From: JAATFS01 sp037145635
Lineage (GTDB): Bacteria; Pseudomonadota; Gammaproteobacteria; Xanthomonadales; Xanthomonadaceae
DNA: 64,000 nt
Assembly (NCBI GenBank): GCA_037145635.1
Contig: JBBCXB010000006.1
Span: 186,001 to 250,000, forward strand
Direction: 5' to 3'
The notes beneath the pieces are model-generated. The model did not search any database. It was not told the origin of the DNA and worked only from the letters and a program-made list of their open reading frames with translations. Shown here piece after piece: positions 36,077 to 45,400 of the stretch; within the stretch, counting starts at the first letter, position 1; each line of letters begins with the position of its first letter. The position numbers and the translations under genes are program-made.

Positions 36077-37126
36077 ATGAGCCGCGAACGTGCCCCGCGC
36101 GGCGGCGGCATCACCATCAAGGACGTGGCACGCGAGGCCCAGGTCTCGGTGGCCACCGTCTCGCGCACTATGAACGGCCACCAGCACGTGGCCGAATCGG
36201 TGCGCGAGCGGGTGCTGGAAGTGGCGCGCGCGCTGCACTACATCCCGCACCATGCCGCGCGCAGCCTGAGCAGCCGGCACACCCATACCATCGGCGTGGT
36301 GCTGCCCGACCTGCACGGCGAGTTCTTCTCCGAGCTGATCCGCGGCATCGACCAGGTCGCGCGCGACCAGGGCTACCACCTGCTGGTGTCCAGCTACCAC
36401 GGCGAGCCGGAGGCCCAGCGCGCGGCGCTGGCGCGCCTGCCCGGGCGCGTGGACGGGGTGCTGGTGATGGCGCCCTACGTGGGCGGCGAGGACCTGCTCG
36501 ACCGCGAGCTGCCCGGCGCCCTGCCGGCGGTGCTGCTCAACGGCGGCCGCGGCCGCGGCGAACGGCTGGTGCTCAACGTCGACAACTACGGCGGCGCGCG
36601 CGCGATGACCCGGCACCTGCTGGAGGGCGGGCATCAGCGCATCGCCTTCATCGCCGGGCCCGAGGACAACTTCGATGCGCGCGAGCGCCTGCGCGGCTAC
36701 CTCGACGAGCTCGCCGCGCAGCCGGCCGCGGCCGCGCCCTGGGTGCTGCCCGGCGCGTTCGACGAGGCCTCCGGCTACCGCAGCGGGCAGGCGCTGGCAC
36801 AGGGCCCGCGGCCGCAGGCGGTGTTCGCCGCCAACGACATGATGGCGCTGGGCTGCCTGTTCGCCTTCAGCCATGCCGGGCTCTCGGTGCCCGGCGACAT
36901 CGCCCTGGCCGGCTTCGACGACGTGCCGATGGCGCGCTACGTGCTGCCCGCCCTCACCACCATGCGCGTGGACATCGCCGGCCTCGGCGCCCGCGCGCTG
37001 CAACTGCTGCTGCACCACCTGTCCTCTGCGAACGACGCGAATCCTACGGCGCCGTCGTCTCCCGAGATCGTCCCCGAACTCATCGTGCGCGCGTCCAGCG
37101 CTCCCCGGAGCCCTTCCATGGATTGA
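36077..37126 (+). CDS. LacI-family transcriptional regulator
   Basis: A 349-residue regulator. The N-terminal LacI helix-turn-helix covers about residues 11-65 (ITIKDVAREAQVSVATVSRTM, hinge HHAARSLSSRHTHTIGVV). The periplasmic-binding-protein-like sensor domain follows (DLHGEFFSELIRGI, AVFAANDMMALGCLFAF, GDIALAGFDDVP, LTTMRVD). It probably binds a sugar or sugar derivative and controls the adjacent TonB receptor and halogenase genes, the usual arrangement of such carbohydrate-uptake loci in Xanthomonadaceae. The ligand is not predictable. A GGGAG lies about nine bases upstream of the ATG. Confidence 0.9.
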   Translation: MSRERAPRGGGITIKDVAREAQVSVATVSRTMNGHQHVAESVRERVLEVARALHYIPHHAARSLSSRHTHTIGVVLPDLHGEFFSELIRGIDQVARDQGYHLLVSSYHGEPEAQRAALARLPGRVDGVLVMAPYVGGEDLLDRELPGALPAVLLNGGRGRGERLVLNVDNYGGARAMTRHLLEGGHQRIAFIAGPEDNFDARERLRGYLDELAAQPAAAAPWVLPGAFDEASGYRSGQALAQGPRPQAVFAANDMMALGCLFAFSHAGLSVPGDIALAGFDDVPMARYVLPALTTMRVDIAGLGARALQLLLHHLSSANDANPTAPSSPEIVPELIVRASSAPRSPSMD

Positions 37127-37218
37127 CACCCGGCCGTTTTCCTCCGTTTCCAGTACCGCCCGAACACGTACACGCACGCCATCACTGCATCGGATACCAC
37201 CCCCGGGAGAGGGTCGCC

Positions 37219-40200
37219 ATGAACAAGAACCGCCGCTCCAGAACCAACCTGCCCGCACGCAGCCTGCTGTGCTGCGCGCTGGTCTCCAGCCTGTTCGCCG
37301 CACCGCATGCGCTGGCACAGTCCAGCACCGCGACGTTGCGCGGCCAGGTCACCGCCGCCGCCCAGGGCGAGCAGGTCACCGTCACCAACGCCGCCACCGG
37401 TTCGGTGCGCCGCACCCCGGTCTCGGCCGACGGCCGCTACACCGTGGTCGGCCTGCCGCCGGGCACCTACACCGTGGAAGCCGGCGGCGTCAGCCGCACG
37501 GTGACGCTGTCGGTGGCCTCGAGCGCTACCGTGAACCTGGACTCGGCCGCCCCCGCGGCGCCGGCCGGCAATGCCACCACCCTGGACGCGGTCAACGTCA
37601 CCGCCCCGGTGCTCAAGGACGTCAAGACCTCGGAGGTGGGCAACACCATCTCGCTGCGCCAGATCCAGCAGCTGCCGCAGGCCACGCGTAACTTCCTGGA
37701 GTTCGCCGACACCGTGCCGGGCATGGTGTTCACGGTCGACGGCAACGGCAACACCAAGCTGCGCGGCGGTGCCGCCAACGCCAGCGCCGGCAACCTGTAC
37801 ATCGACGGCATCGGCCAGAAGAGCTACGTCAAGAGCGGCGGCATCGCCGGCCAGAGCGACACCCAGGGCAACCCGTTCCCGCAGCTGGCGATCGGCGAGT
37901 ACAAGGTGATCACCTCCAACTACAAGGCCGAGTACGGGCAGATCAGCGGCGCGGCGATCACCGCAGCCACCAAGTCCGGCACCAACGAGTTCCACGGCGA
38001 GGCGTTCTTCCGCTACACCGACCAGGACCTGCGCGACAAGCGGCCCGACGAGGAAGCCGGCGGCAAGATCGATTCGCAGACCAAGGAGTACGGCTTCGCG
38101 CTGGGCGGCCCGATCCTGCAGGACCGCATGCACTTCTTCGTCGCCTACGAGGGCAAGGAGAACGTGGTACCCAAGAGCGTGCAGGCCGAGAACACCGCCC
38201 TGCCCTACGTCGGCCTGCTGCCCGCCAACCTGGCCAGCCAGTACGGCGCGGCCAACATGCCCTTCAGCGAGGACCTGATCTTCGGCAAGCTCGACTTCGA
38301 GCCAACCGACAGCGACCGCATCGAGCTGAGCAGCCTGTACCGCGACGAGACCCAGACCGGCAACGTGGGCGGCATCTACACCCTCGCGCAGGGCACCGAC
38401 AAGATCAACAAGGACAAGCGCACCAACCTGCGCTGGCAGCACAGCGCCGACCGCTGGTACAACGAGCTGATCGTCGGCACCGAGGACTCGCAGAATAACC
38501 CGACGCCCAAGACCATCGGCAACGGCATCCTCTACAAGTACCTGGCGCCGCGCCTGAACTCCACCGACGTCGACGAGTTCGCCCTGCTGGCCACCGGTTC
38601 GGCCGGCGGCCTCAACGTGCAGCGCAAGAGCCAGAAGGGCTGGTTCCTGCAGAACGACCTGACGTTTACCAGCTTCGACTGGTACGGCGAGCACACGGTC
38701 AAGATGGGCGTGAACTACAAGGACATCAAGCTGACCTCGCAGGACGCGGCCGCGTTGAATCCGCAGTTCAGCTATGCGGTGAATGCCGCCGGCGTCGCCG
38801 CCACCCCGTACCGGGTGGACTTCATCGCGCCGTACACCACCCCGGGCCAGAAATCGACCGTGGAGTCGCCGTCCAAGCAGTACGGCATCTACCTCCAGGA
38901 CGACTGGGCCGCCACCGACAAGCTGCTGATCAACATCGGCGTGCGCTACGACTACGAGGACACGCCGGCCTATACCGACTTCGTGACCTCGCAGGCGTTC
39001 GTCAACGCGCTCTACAGCGACGACCCGGCCAACCCCGGCCAACCGTGGGCCAACCGCCTGCTGCCCAGCGGCATCAACGTGGCCGACTACATCAGCAACG
39101 GCCACAACCGCAAGAACTTCAAGGACGCCTGGGCGCCGCGCCTGGGCTTCTCGTACGACTTCTTCGGCGACGAGAGCGCGGTGCTGCACGGCGGCGCCGG
39201 CCGTTCCTACGACCGCAACCTGTTCGAGCAGCTCGCGCTGGAGACCAGCAAGGCCGCGCTGTCGCCGGTGGCGGTGTATTTCCAGGACCCGGCTACCGGC
39301 ACCTGCTACCGCGCCGACCGCGTGTGCGTTGCCTGGGACTCGCGCTACCTGAACGGCATCGACCAGCTGAACACGATCCCCGGCGTCAGCGGCAGCGCCG
39401 AGCTGTTCATGTTCAACAACCACATCAAGACCCCGTACAGCGACCAGTACAGCCTCGGCATCAGCAACCAGGTCGGCGACTGGCTCACCGACGTCACCTT
39501 CCAGCGCGTGCTCAGCTACGACGGCCTGGCGATGTCGCTGATCAACCGCTACCCCAACGGCGCCTACTTCGAGAACGGCAGCGCCCCCTGGGGCCAGCCG
39601 GTGCCGGGCTACCAGAACACCATCATCGGCAGCAACGGCCTGGAGCAGCGCAGCAGCCAGGTGCTGCTGTCGGCCGAGAAGCCCTACACCAAGGAAGCGG
39701 GCTGGGGCCTGACGTTGTCCTACACCCACACCAGCGCGCGCCAGAACCGCAACATCGACGAGCCATACGCGTTCGACAAGGCGACCATCCACGACTACCC
39801 GTTCGTGAAGTCCGATGCGGTCTCGGCACACCGCTTCGTCGCCTCCGGCTCGATCGACGGCCCGTGGGGCGTGACCTTCGGCGCCAAGGTGGTGCTGGCC
39901 ACGCCGGAGCCGATCAACACCATCGCCTGCTTCGGGTTTACCGATCCGGACGGGGCCACCTGCCAGCAGGTGGCGGCCACGCCGCCGGGCGCCGGCAAGT
40001 TCCTGCTCGGCGGCGACATCTGGGGCTACCGCACGGTGGACTTCCAGGCCACCAAGGAGTTCACCGTGGCCGGCGACTTCAAGCTGTCGGCGCGCGTCAA
40101 CCTGCTCAACGCCTTCAACTTCAAGAACTACTCCTCGTACGCGTACAACGGCTTCGGCACCAACGGGCAGTTCGACCCGGACATCACCATCAACACCACC

Positions 40201-40257
40201 GGCGACATCCTGTACGTGCCGCGCACCGTGACCTTCGAGATCGGCGCCAAGTTCTGA
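37219..40257 (+). CDS. TonB-dependent receptor with N-terminal carboxypeptidase-regulatory-like domain
   Basis: A 1012-residue outer-membrane receptor. A signal peptide (ending near APHALAQ) precedes a CarboxypepD-reg-like beta domain at about residues 35-115 (TLRGQVTAAAQGEQVTVTN, GRYTVVGLPPGTYTVEAGG). Next comes the plug (about 120-280; TRNFLEFADTVPGMVF, GNLYIDGIGQ, AAITAATKSGTNEFHGEAFF) and a 22-strand barrel ending VPRTVTFEIGAKF. This is the Oar-like TonB-receptor class. It lies 92 bases after lacI and before the halogenase, suggesting uptake of the ligand sensed by the LacI protein. Very long reads in the same frame upstream (to 35893) lack coding support. Confidence 0.93.
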   Translation: MNKNRRSRTNLPARSLLCCALVSSLFAAPHALAQSSTATLRGQVTAAAQGEQVTVTNAATGSVRRTPVSADGRYTVVGLPPGTYTVEAGGVSRTVTLSVASSATVNLDSAAPAAPAGNATTLDAVNVTAPVLKDVKTSEVGNTISLRQIQQLPQATRNFLEFADTVPGMVFTVDGNGNTKLRGGAANASAGNLYIDGIGQKSYVKSGGIAGQSDTQGNPFPQLAIGEYKVITSNYKAEYGQISGAAITAATKSGTNEFHGEAFFRYTDQDLRDKRPDEEAGGKIDSQTKEYGFALGGPILQDRMHFFVAYEGKENVVPKSVQAENTALPYVGLLPANLASQYGAANMPFSEDLIFGKLDFEPTDSDRIELSSLYRDETQTGNVGGIYTLAQGTDKINKDKRTNLRWQHSADRWYNELIVGTEDSQNNPTPKTIGNGILYKYLAPRLNSTDVDEFALLATGSAGGLNVQRKSQKGWFLQNDLTFTSFDWYGEHTVKMGVNYKDIKLTSQDAAALNPQFSYAVNAAGVAATPYRVDFIAPYTTPGQKSTVESPSKQYGIYLQDDWAATDKLLINIGVRYDYEDTPAYTDFVTSQAFVNALYSDDPANPGQPWANRLLPSGINVADYISNGHNRKNFKDAWAPRLGFSYDFFGDESAVLHGGAGRSYDRNLFEQLALETSKAALSPVAVYFQDPATGTCYRADRVCVAWDSRYLNGIDQLNTIPGVSGSAELFMFNNHIKTPYSDQYSLGISNQVGDWLTDVTFQRVLSYDGLAMSLINRYPNGAYFENGSAPWGQPVPGYQNTIIGSNGLEQRSSQVLLSAEKPYTKEAGWGLTLSYTHTSARQNRNIDEPYAFDKATIHDYPFVKSDAVSAHRFVASGSIDGPWGVTFGAKVVLATPEPINTIACFGFTDPDGATCQQVAATPPGAGKFLLGGDIWGYRTVDFQATKEFTVAGDFKLSARVNLLNAFNFKNYSSYAYNGFGTNGQFDPDITINTTGDILYVPRTVTFEIGAKF

Positions 40258-40270
40258 TCCACCGCCCTCG

Positions 40271-40329
40271 CCCGCGCGTGCTGCACCGGCGCGCGGGCCT
40301 GTCCGAACGGGGCCGCTTGGCCCCGTTCG
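40271..40329 (+). terminator. Two tandem hairpins between the TonB receptor and halogenase genes
   Basis: The first pairs CCCGCGCG (40271-40278) with CGCGCGGG (40290-40297). The second is perfect: 11-base arms at 40304-40314 and 40319-40329 (CGAACGGGGCC/GGCCCCGTTCG) around GCTT. No T-run follows. They may partly terminate transcription or protect the 3' end of receptor mRNA, lowering halogenase expression relative to the receptor. Confidence 0.5.
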
Positions 40330-40369
40330 CTTGTGTCCCATCCGATCACCGCACAGGAACGCGCCCGGC

Positions 40370-41893
40370 ATGATTCCCGCTCCCCTCCGCAACCTCGTCA
40401 TCGTCGGCGGCGGCACCGCCGGCTGGATGGCCGCCGCCGCGTTCGCACGCGTGCTGGGCCCGACGTCCCCGATCACCCTGGTCGAATCCGAGCAGATCGG
40501 CATCGTCGGCGTGGGCGAGGCCACCGTGCCGCACATCAAGGCCTTCAACGCGCTGCTCGGCATCGACGAGGCCGAGTTCGTGCGCCAGACCCAGGGCAGC
40601 TTCAAGCTCGGCATCGAGTTCGTCGACTGGCTGCGTCCCGGCAGCCGCTACATGCATGGCTTCGGCAGCGAGATCGGCCACCGGCTCGGGCTGCTGCCGT
40701 TCCACCAGTACTGGATCCGACAGGCGCTGCTGGGCCAGGCCAGCCCGCTGGGAGCCTATACCCTCAATACCGTCGCCGCCCGCCACGGCAAGTTCATGAC
40801 CTCGGCCCGCGACGTGCCGGCCGGCTCACCGCTGGCCAACATCGCCTACGCCTACCATTTCGACGCTGCGCTGTATGCGCGCTATCTGCGTGGGTATGCG
40901 GAACAGCGCGGCGTGCGTCGCGTGGAAGGCATCGTCGAGCAGGTCCACCTGCACCCGGAGAGCGGCCATGTCGCCTCGGTGCAGCTCGCCTCCGGCGAGA
41001 CGCTCGCCGGCGACCTGTTCATCGACTGCTCCGGCTTCCGCGGCCTGCTGATCGAGCAGGCGCTGCACACCGGCTACCACGACTTCAGCCACTGGCTGCC
41101 CTGCGACCGCGCGCTGGCGGTGCCGTGCGAGCGGGTCGGCCCGCCCACGCCGTACACCCGCGCCACCGCGCGCGACGCCGGCTGGCAGTGGCGCATCCCG
41201 CTGCAGCACCGCACCGGCAACGGCTACGTGTACTCCAGCGCGCACCTAAGCGACGACGAGGCCGCCGCCACGCTGCTCGCCAACCTCGACGGCCCGGCCC
41301 TGGCCGAGCCGCGCCCGCTGCGCTTCACCACCGGGCGCCGCAAGCAGGTGTGGCACCGCAACGTGGTCGCGCTCGGCCTGGCGAGCGGCTTCATGGAACC
41401 GCTGGAATCGACCAGTATCCACCTGATCCAGTCGGGCATCTCCAAGCTGCTCGAACTGTTCCCGCGCGACGGCATCAGCCCGGTGCTGGTGCAGCGCTAC
41501 AACGAGCGCATCGCCTTCGAGTTCGACCGCATCCGCGACTTCCTGCTGCTGCACTACCACGCCACCGAGCGCGACGACACCGCGTTCTGGCGCCACTGCC
41601 GCACGCTGCCGATCACGCCGGAGCTGCAGGCGACGCTGGACCTGTTCCGCGACAGCGGCCGCTTCTACCGCAACGGCTCGGAGATGTTCGACGAGATCAG
41701 CTGGGTGCAGGTGATGGTCGGCCAGGGCCTGTTGCCGCGCAGCTACCACCCGCTGGTGGACCAGGTGCCGCCCGCGGACATCGCCGGGTTCCTGGCGAGC
41801 GTGGAGCAGACGATCGCACGCTGCGTGGACGTGATGCCGGGGCATCAGCAGTTTATTGAGCGGTTTTGTGGGGCTGGAATTCCGGCACGATGA
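40370..41893 (+). CDS. Flavin-dependent halogenase, tryptophan-halogenase family
   Basis: A 507-residue flavoprotein. The FAD fold is GGGTAGW (residues 13-19). The family WxWxIP signature is at 272-277 (GWQWRIPL). Lys79 in GSFKLGIEFVDW and Glu346 in GFMEPLESTSI align with the catalytic Lys and Glu of PrnA-type tryptophan halogenases, here even at the same numbers. It should use FADH2, oxygen and halide to halogenate an aromatic ring; a separate flavin reductase is needed and none is nearby. Homologues beside TonB receptors in Xanthomonas are reported to prefer bromination of small aromatics in vitro, but the natural substrate is unknown. The ATG at 40370 follows an AGGAA about 11 bases upstream. 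Confidence 0.87.
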   Translation: MIPAPLRNLVIVGGGTAGWMAAAAFARVLGPTSPITLVESEQIGIVGVGEATVPHIKAFNALLGIDEAEFVRQTQGSFKLGIEFVDWLRPGSRYMHGFGSEIGHRLGLLPFHQYWIRQALLGQASPLGAYTLNTVAARHGKFMTSARDVPAGSPLANIAYAYHFDAALYARYLRGYAEQRGVRRVEGIVEQVHLHPESGHVASVQLASGETLAGDLFIDCSGFRGLLIEQALHTGYHDFSHWLPCDRALAVPCERVGPPTPYTRATARDAGWQWRIPLQHRTGNGYVYSSAHLSDDEAAATLLANLDGPALAEPRPLRFTTGRRKQVWHRNVVALGLASGFMEPLESTSIHLIQSGISKLLELFPRDGISPVLVQRYNERIAFEFDRIRDFLLLHYHATERDDTAFWRHCRTLPITPELQATLDLFRDSGRFYRNGSEMFDEISWVQVMVGQGLLPRSYHPLVDQVPPADIAGFLASVEQTIARCVDVMPGHQQFIERFCGAGIPAR

Positions 41894-42015
41894 CTCGAAG
41901 CTGATCTGATCAGCGGCTTGGGTGACGGCAGATTACTGTGCACTATGAGCAAGTTACGCACATTAAAGAGATTTAATTTGACATTTTTTTCATATCCCAA
42001 TTTCTATAAAAATTA

Positions 42016-42408
42016 TTATATATAGTCCAACCAATCCAATGACCTAACTTTCCCTCTTGTTTTCAAAAAATCTATGTAACTTTCCTTATGCTTTTCGATA
42101 TTTTTGCTTGAAATATCTATGTCAACAAAACCATTCCCCCTCTCCTGCACAGATAAAGTCTCCGGGACAATTTTTTCAGGGCAACCGTCAATAAAATTTC
42201 CTGATATTTTTGCTCTATGGAAGATAAAACTCTTTCCTCCGCCCAGAGGGAATATTTTCTCTATTACAGCAAAAATCAATTCAGGAATCGATATTTCGAT
42301 CCTGTCCCCATTCTCGTAATTTTCCGAGTAATTTTCTGGTATAAGGAATAGTTTATAATCGATGATAACCAACCAGCCTTCCACCTCAACTTTATTATGT
42401 GCACTCAT
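42016..42408 (-). CDS. cdiI: Candidate CDI immunity protein (130 aa)
   Basis: A 130-residue acidic, cytosolic-looking protein (no signal or membrane segment) that matches no family I recognise. Landmarks are VEGWLVIIDYKLFLIPENY, GDRIEISIPELIFAVIEKI and a C-terminal LDWLDYI. Its position, directly after the toxin end of cdiA, is that of CDI immunity proteins, which bind and neutralise the cognate toxin. The ATG overlaps the cdiA stop by one base (TGATG) and GGAGGT lies five bases upstream, inside cdiA; a GTG one codon earlier is less likely. It is strongly AT-rich, unlike the surrounding genome but like the adjacent toxin end, as expected for a horizontally exchanged cassette. Confidence 0.75.
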   Translation of the reverse strand: MSAHNKVEVEGWLVIIDYKLFLIPENYSENYENGDRIEISIPELIFAVIEKIFPLGGGKSFIFHRAKISGNFIDGCPEKIVPETLSVQERGNGFVDIDISSKNIEKHKESYIDFLKTRGKVRSLDWLDYI

Positions 42409-45400
42409 CACTTACCTCCAATCACAATAGCATTCACGCCGTGCAAAATAAAATTATCTAGTAACTTTTGCTGAACACCTCTCGGCCCAACGTACGGGTC
42501 TCGTGTCATGTAGTAATTCACGCCGTCAACGGATTTAACACTGTCCACAATAATAAAGTGCCTGCCATCGCCGGCTGGAATCTGTATTATAACGCTTGAT
42601 CCCTCCTGAATCGCTTTCGCTAATTGCTCCGGCAGCATTGCTGTATTAAGTTGGTTTTTCACACCCGCATTAGATATTACCTCTGATAACTCCAGCGTAT
42701 TTACTCCGGTCGACCTTACTCCATTTACAAAACCTCCAACGGCTTCATCGAGACTGACATGCTTTCCAGTGTTGTCAGTTATTGTCATGGCAGCGCACGC
42801 GGGGCCGCACACAGGCGCATTACCCTGTAAAACGACTGAGCCAGTTGGTTCGTAGGGAATAGTTTTAGGGGCATCAGCAATGCCGCCCGCACCGTCGACA
42901 GCACCGCCTGCCGTCCTTGTTGGCAGCGTCTTTGCCAAGATCCCGTCGGTCACAATACTGAAAGCTACACCTACGAGCGCGTCGGAACGCTCTTCGGTGG
43001 TCATAGTCAGTGACTGTTCGATCCCGCCTTGTAGATAAGCAGCTGGCAAAGGCGCAGTCGCATATTTTGTCAGGGCGGTCGCGCCATCCTTAACTTCTTG
43101 CGCCAAGGCTTTGCCCATGTCCCGGGCTACCAGTAAACCGGGGCGATTCAGGAATTGGATCGCGTTGACTCCACTGTTCCATATGCTGCGGATGAGATAT
43201 CCCGCTTCCCCCGCCGGCGCATAACCAGTGAAGACTGCCTCAGCTTCTTTCAGCCCGCTACCCGCCCAATAAGTTGTCTGACGCGCGAGCTCCTGCCTCT
43301 TGTATTCGTCCTCCGAGTACCAGGCGCCCTGCTGCTGTTCTGCGGAAACCTCTTGCCGGACCGACTCCTTGTAGGCCAACCATTCTTTCTCACGCGCCAC
43401 GTCCAGCGCATCCATGCGCCGCGTGACCGCGTCCTTGCACGCCTGCACGTCGCCACCACCTTGATCGCAGGCAGCCCGCTCCAGATCCGCTTCCGCTATT
43501 TCCCGGTGACTCAACCAGTTGTTGGCGACCTCGTTCCCGGCAGCCGCAGCGCCGTTGGCACCGCCCGCCGCCGCACCCACCGCGCCTGACGCCAGCGCCG
43601 TCAGCGAGTCCGCCAGCGGCCCGGTCACGCCCGCTTCCCTCAGGGCTTCGGCCACCTTGGGCGCGGTCAGGGTGCCCGTTGCTGCACCCGCGGCGCCCTC
43701 CAGTCCGCCGGTCAATCCACCGATCACCGTGTGCGCCAGCAGGCGCAGGCTGCCGCCATCGCCCCACTGGCTTTCCAACTGCTCGGCCTGCGCCGTCAGG
43801 TCGGCCTTCTTGCCCGGGTCGGAAGCGGCCTCGGCCTGCGCGCGTAGCAGCGCCGCCTCGTCGATCTTCTGCTGGGCATAGTCGCCCACCGCCTTGCTGG
43901 CCTGCTGACCGAACGCCGCGGTGATCTGAGCGCCGGCAGCGACCTGGGATTGCAGCTTCTGCGCGTCCCACTGCTGGGTCAGTCCGCCGGCCGCATCGCC
44001 GGTCGCGACCTCCCGCTTCAGGCCTGCGAGGGCTTCCGAGGCGCTCTGCCCGGTCTTCGCCAGCTGCCCCGCTTCGTCGGTGATCACCAGCGTGCCGCCG
44101 CCGATCCCGCTGGCGGTGGTCGCATTGGACTCCCCGCTCTTGCTGACGTACCCCGCCGCGCCGCCCGTGGTTCCGGTCTGGAAGTTCTGCCATGACCAGG
44201 TGCTGCCGTTGTTGACGGTACTGGGGGACCCATCTGTGCCCGTTTCGCCGCCGGCCCCCTTGCTGTAGCCGCCGGACAGGTTCACGCCCTGGGCGTCGTA
44301 GCGACTGGCGTTGGCGAGGTCGCTGTACGTCAGCGTGCCGGTGCTCAAGCGGTTCCTGCCCTCGTCCACTGCCTGCCGGGTGCTGGCGATGACGCCACCC
44401 TTGAGGTCGGTGTTGCCGGCCACGTCGAGGTCGAAACCACCGTTGCCGGCCTGGATGCCGCTCTGCTCGACGACGCTGGCGTAGTCGCCGTTGACCTTGT
44501 TGCTGCTGTAGCTGCCGCTGGCACTGAAGCCGGCGCCGATGGTCACGCTGCCGCCGGCGCTCTTGTCCTTGCTGGCATAGGTGTGGGTGTCCTGCAGGCT
44601 TTCGATGCTCAGGTCGCCGCCGATGGCGGCCACGACCTTGTCTGCACTCAGCTGAGCACCCCGCAGCGAGGTGTCGTTGCCGCTGACCACCGTGGCCGTG
44701 CCGCCGGCGGCCAGCTGGCTTTCGGTGTAGGCGACGTCCTGGCCGTTGCCGGTGCCCTTGGCACTGCTCGCGCTGAGCATCAGCCCGTAGGCGGCACCGT
44801 CGGGCCCATAGCTGATACCGACGCCGATCGAACCGCTGCTGCTCTTGTTGCTGCTGGCCTGCGTGCTCGTGTTGCGCGCGGCCTCGAGAATCACGTCGTG
44901 GTCGGCGGCCACCAGCAGGTCATGGCCCGCCGTGATCGTGCTGCCGCGCACCAGCAGGTTACTTTGGTCGCCGCCGCCGGTGGCGATCAGGCTGACGTCG
45001 CCGCCGGCCTGCACCGTGGAACCCGCCGCCTGCGTGCCGGCCTGGTGGGTATCGCTTTGGCTCCTGCTGCCGCCCACGCTGATCGAGATGTTGACGTTTG
45101 CGCCCTGCGCGGCCCCCTTGGCGGTGCCGCTGGCCAGTCCGCTGGCGGTGCTGCTCAACGCGTCGACGTTGTTGTAGGCATTGAGCGCCACGGCACCGGC
45201 CGCCATCGCCTGCATGCGTGCATCGCCATCGACCTGCTTGCTGGCCTTGTAGGTATCGTTGGCGGCCTGCGCCAGGCTCAGCGCCGAAGAGCTTAGGTTT
45301 ACCGACAGGCCGCCCTGCTTGAATCGGGTCTGCTGGTCGTAGCTGCTGGTTTCCTGGGCCTCGGCGATGGCGATGTCCTTGGCCTGCACGGCGATGTCGC

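Noticed and set aside
35893..37218. N-terminal extension of the TonB receptor frame through the lacI gene
   Set aside because: The signal peptide begins at 37219, and the upstream part overlaps the well-supported LacI gene in another frame.
36937..40614. A minus-strand frame of 1225 codons antisense to the TonB receptor
   Set aside because: Composition shadow of a GC-rich gene: low-complexity Ala/Val/Gly/Arg/Gln translation without motifs, while the plus strand gives a full TonB receptor.
41962..41977. AT-only hairpin (ATTAAA/TTTAAT) followed by a T-run after the halogenase gene
   Set aside because: A six-base A/T stem is too weak for a confident terminator, although the following T-run on the plus strand makes it possible.
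42408..43535. Reading the C39-like domain as a transporter peptidase or an autoprocessing domain only
   Set aside because: No ABC transporter segment or double-glycine leader substrate is nearby, and the domain is at the extreme C-terminus directly before an immunity-like gene, where CDI effectors lie. Self-processing cannot be excluded from sequence alone.
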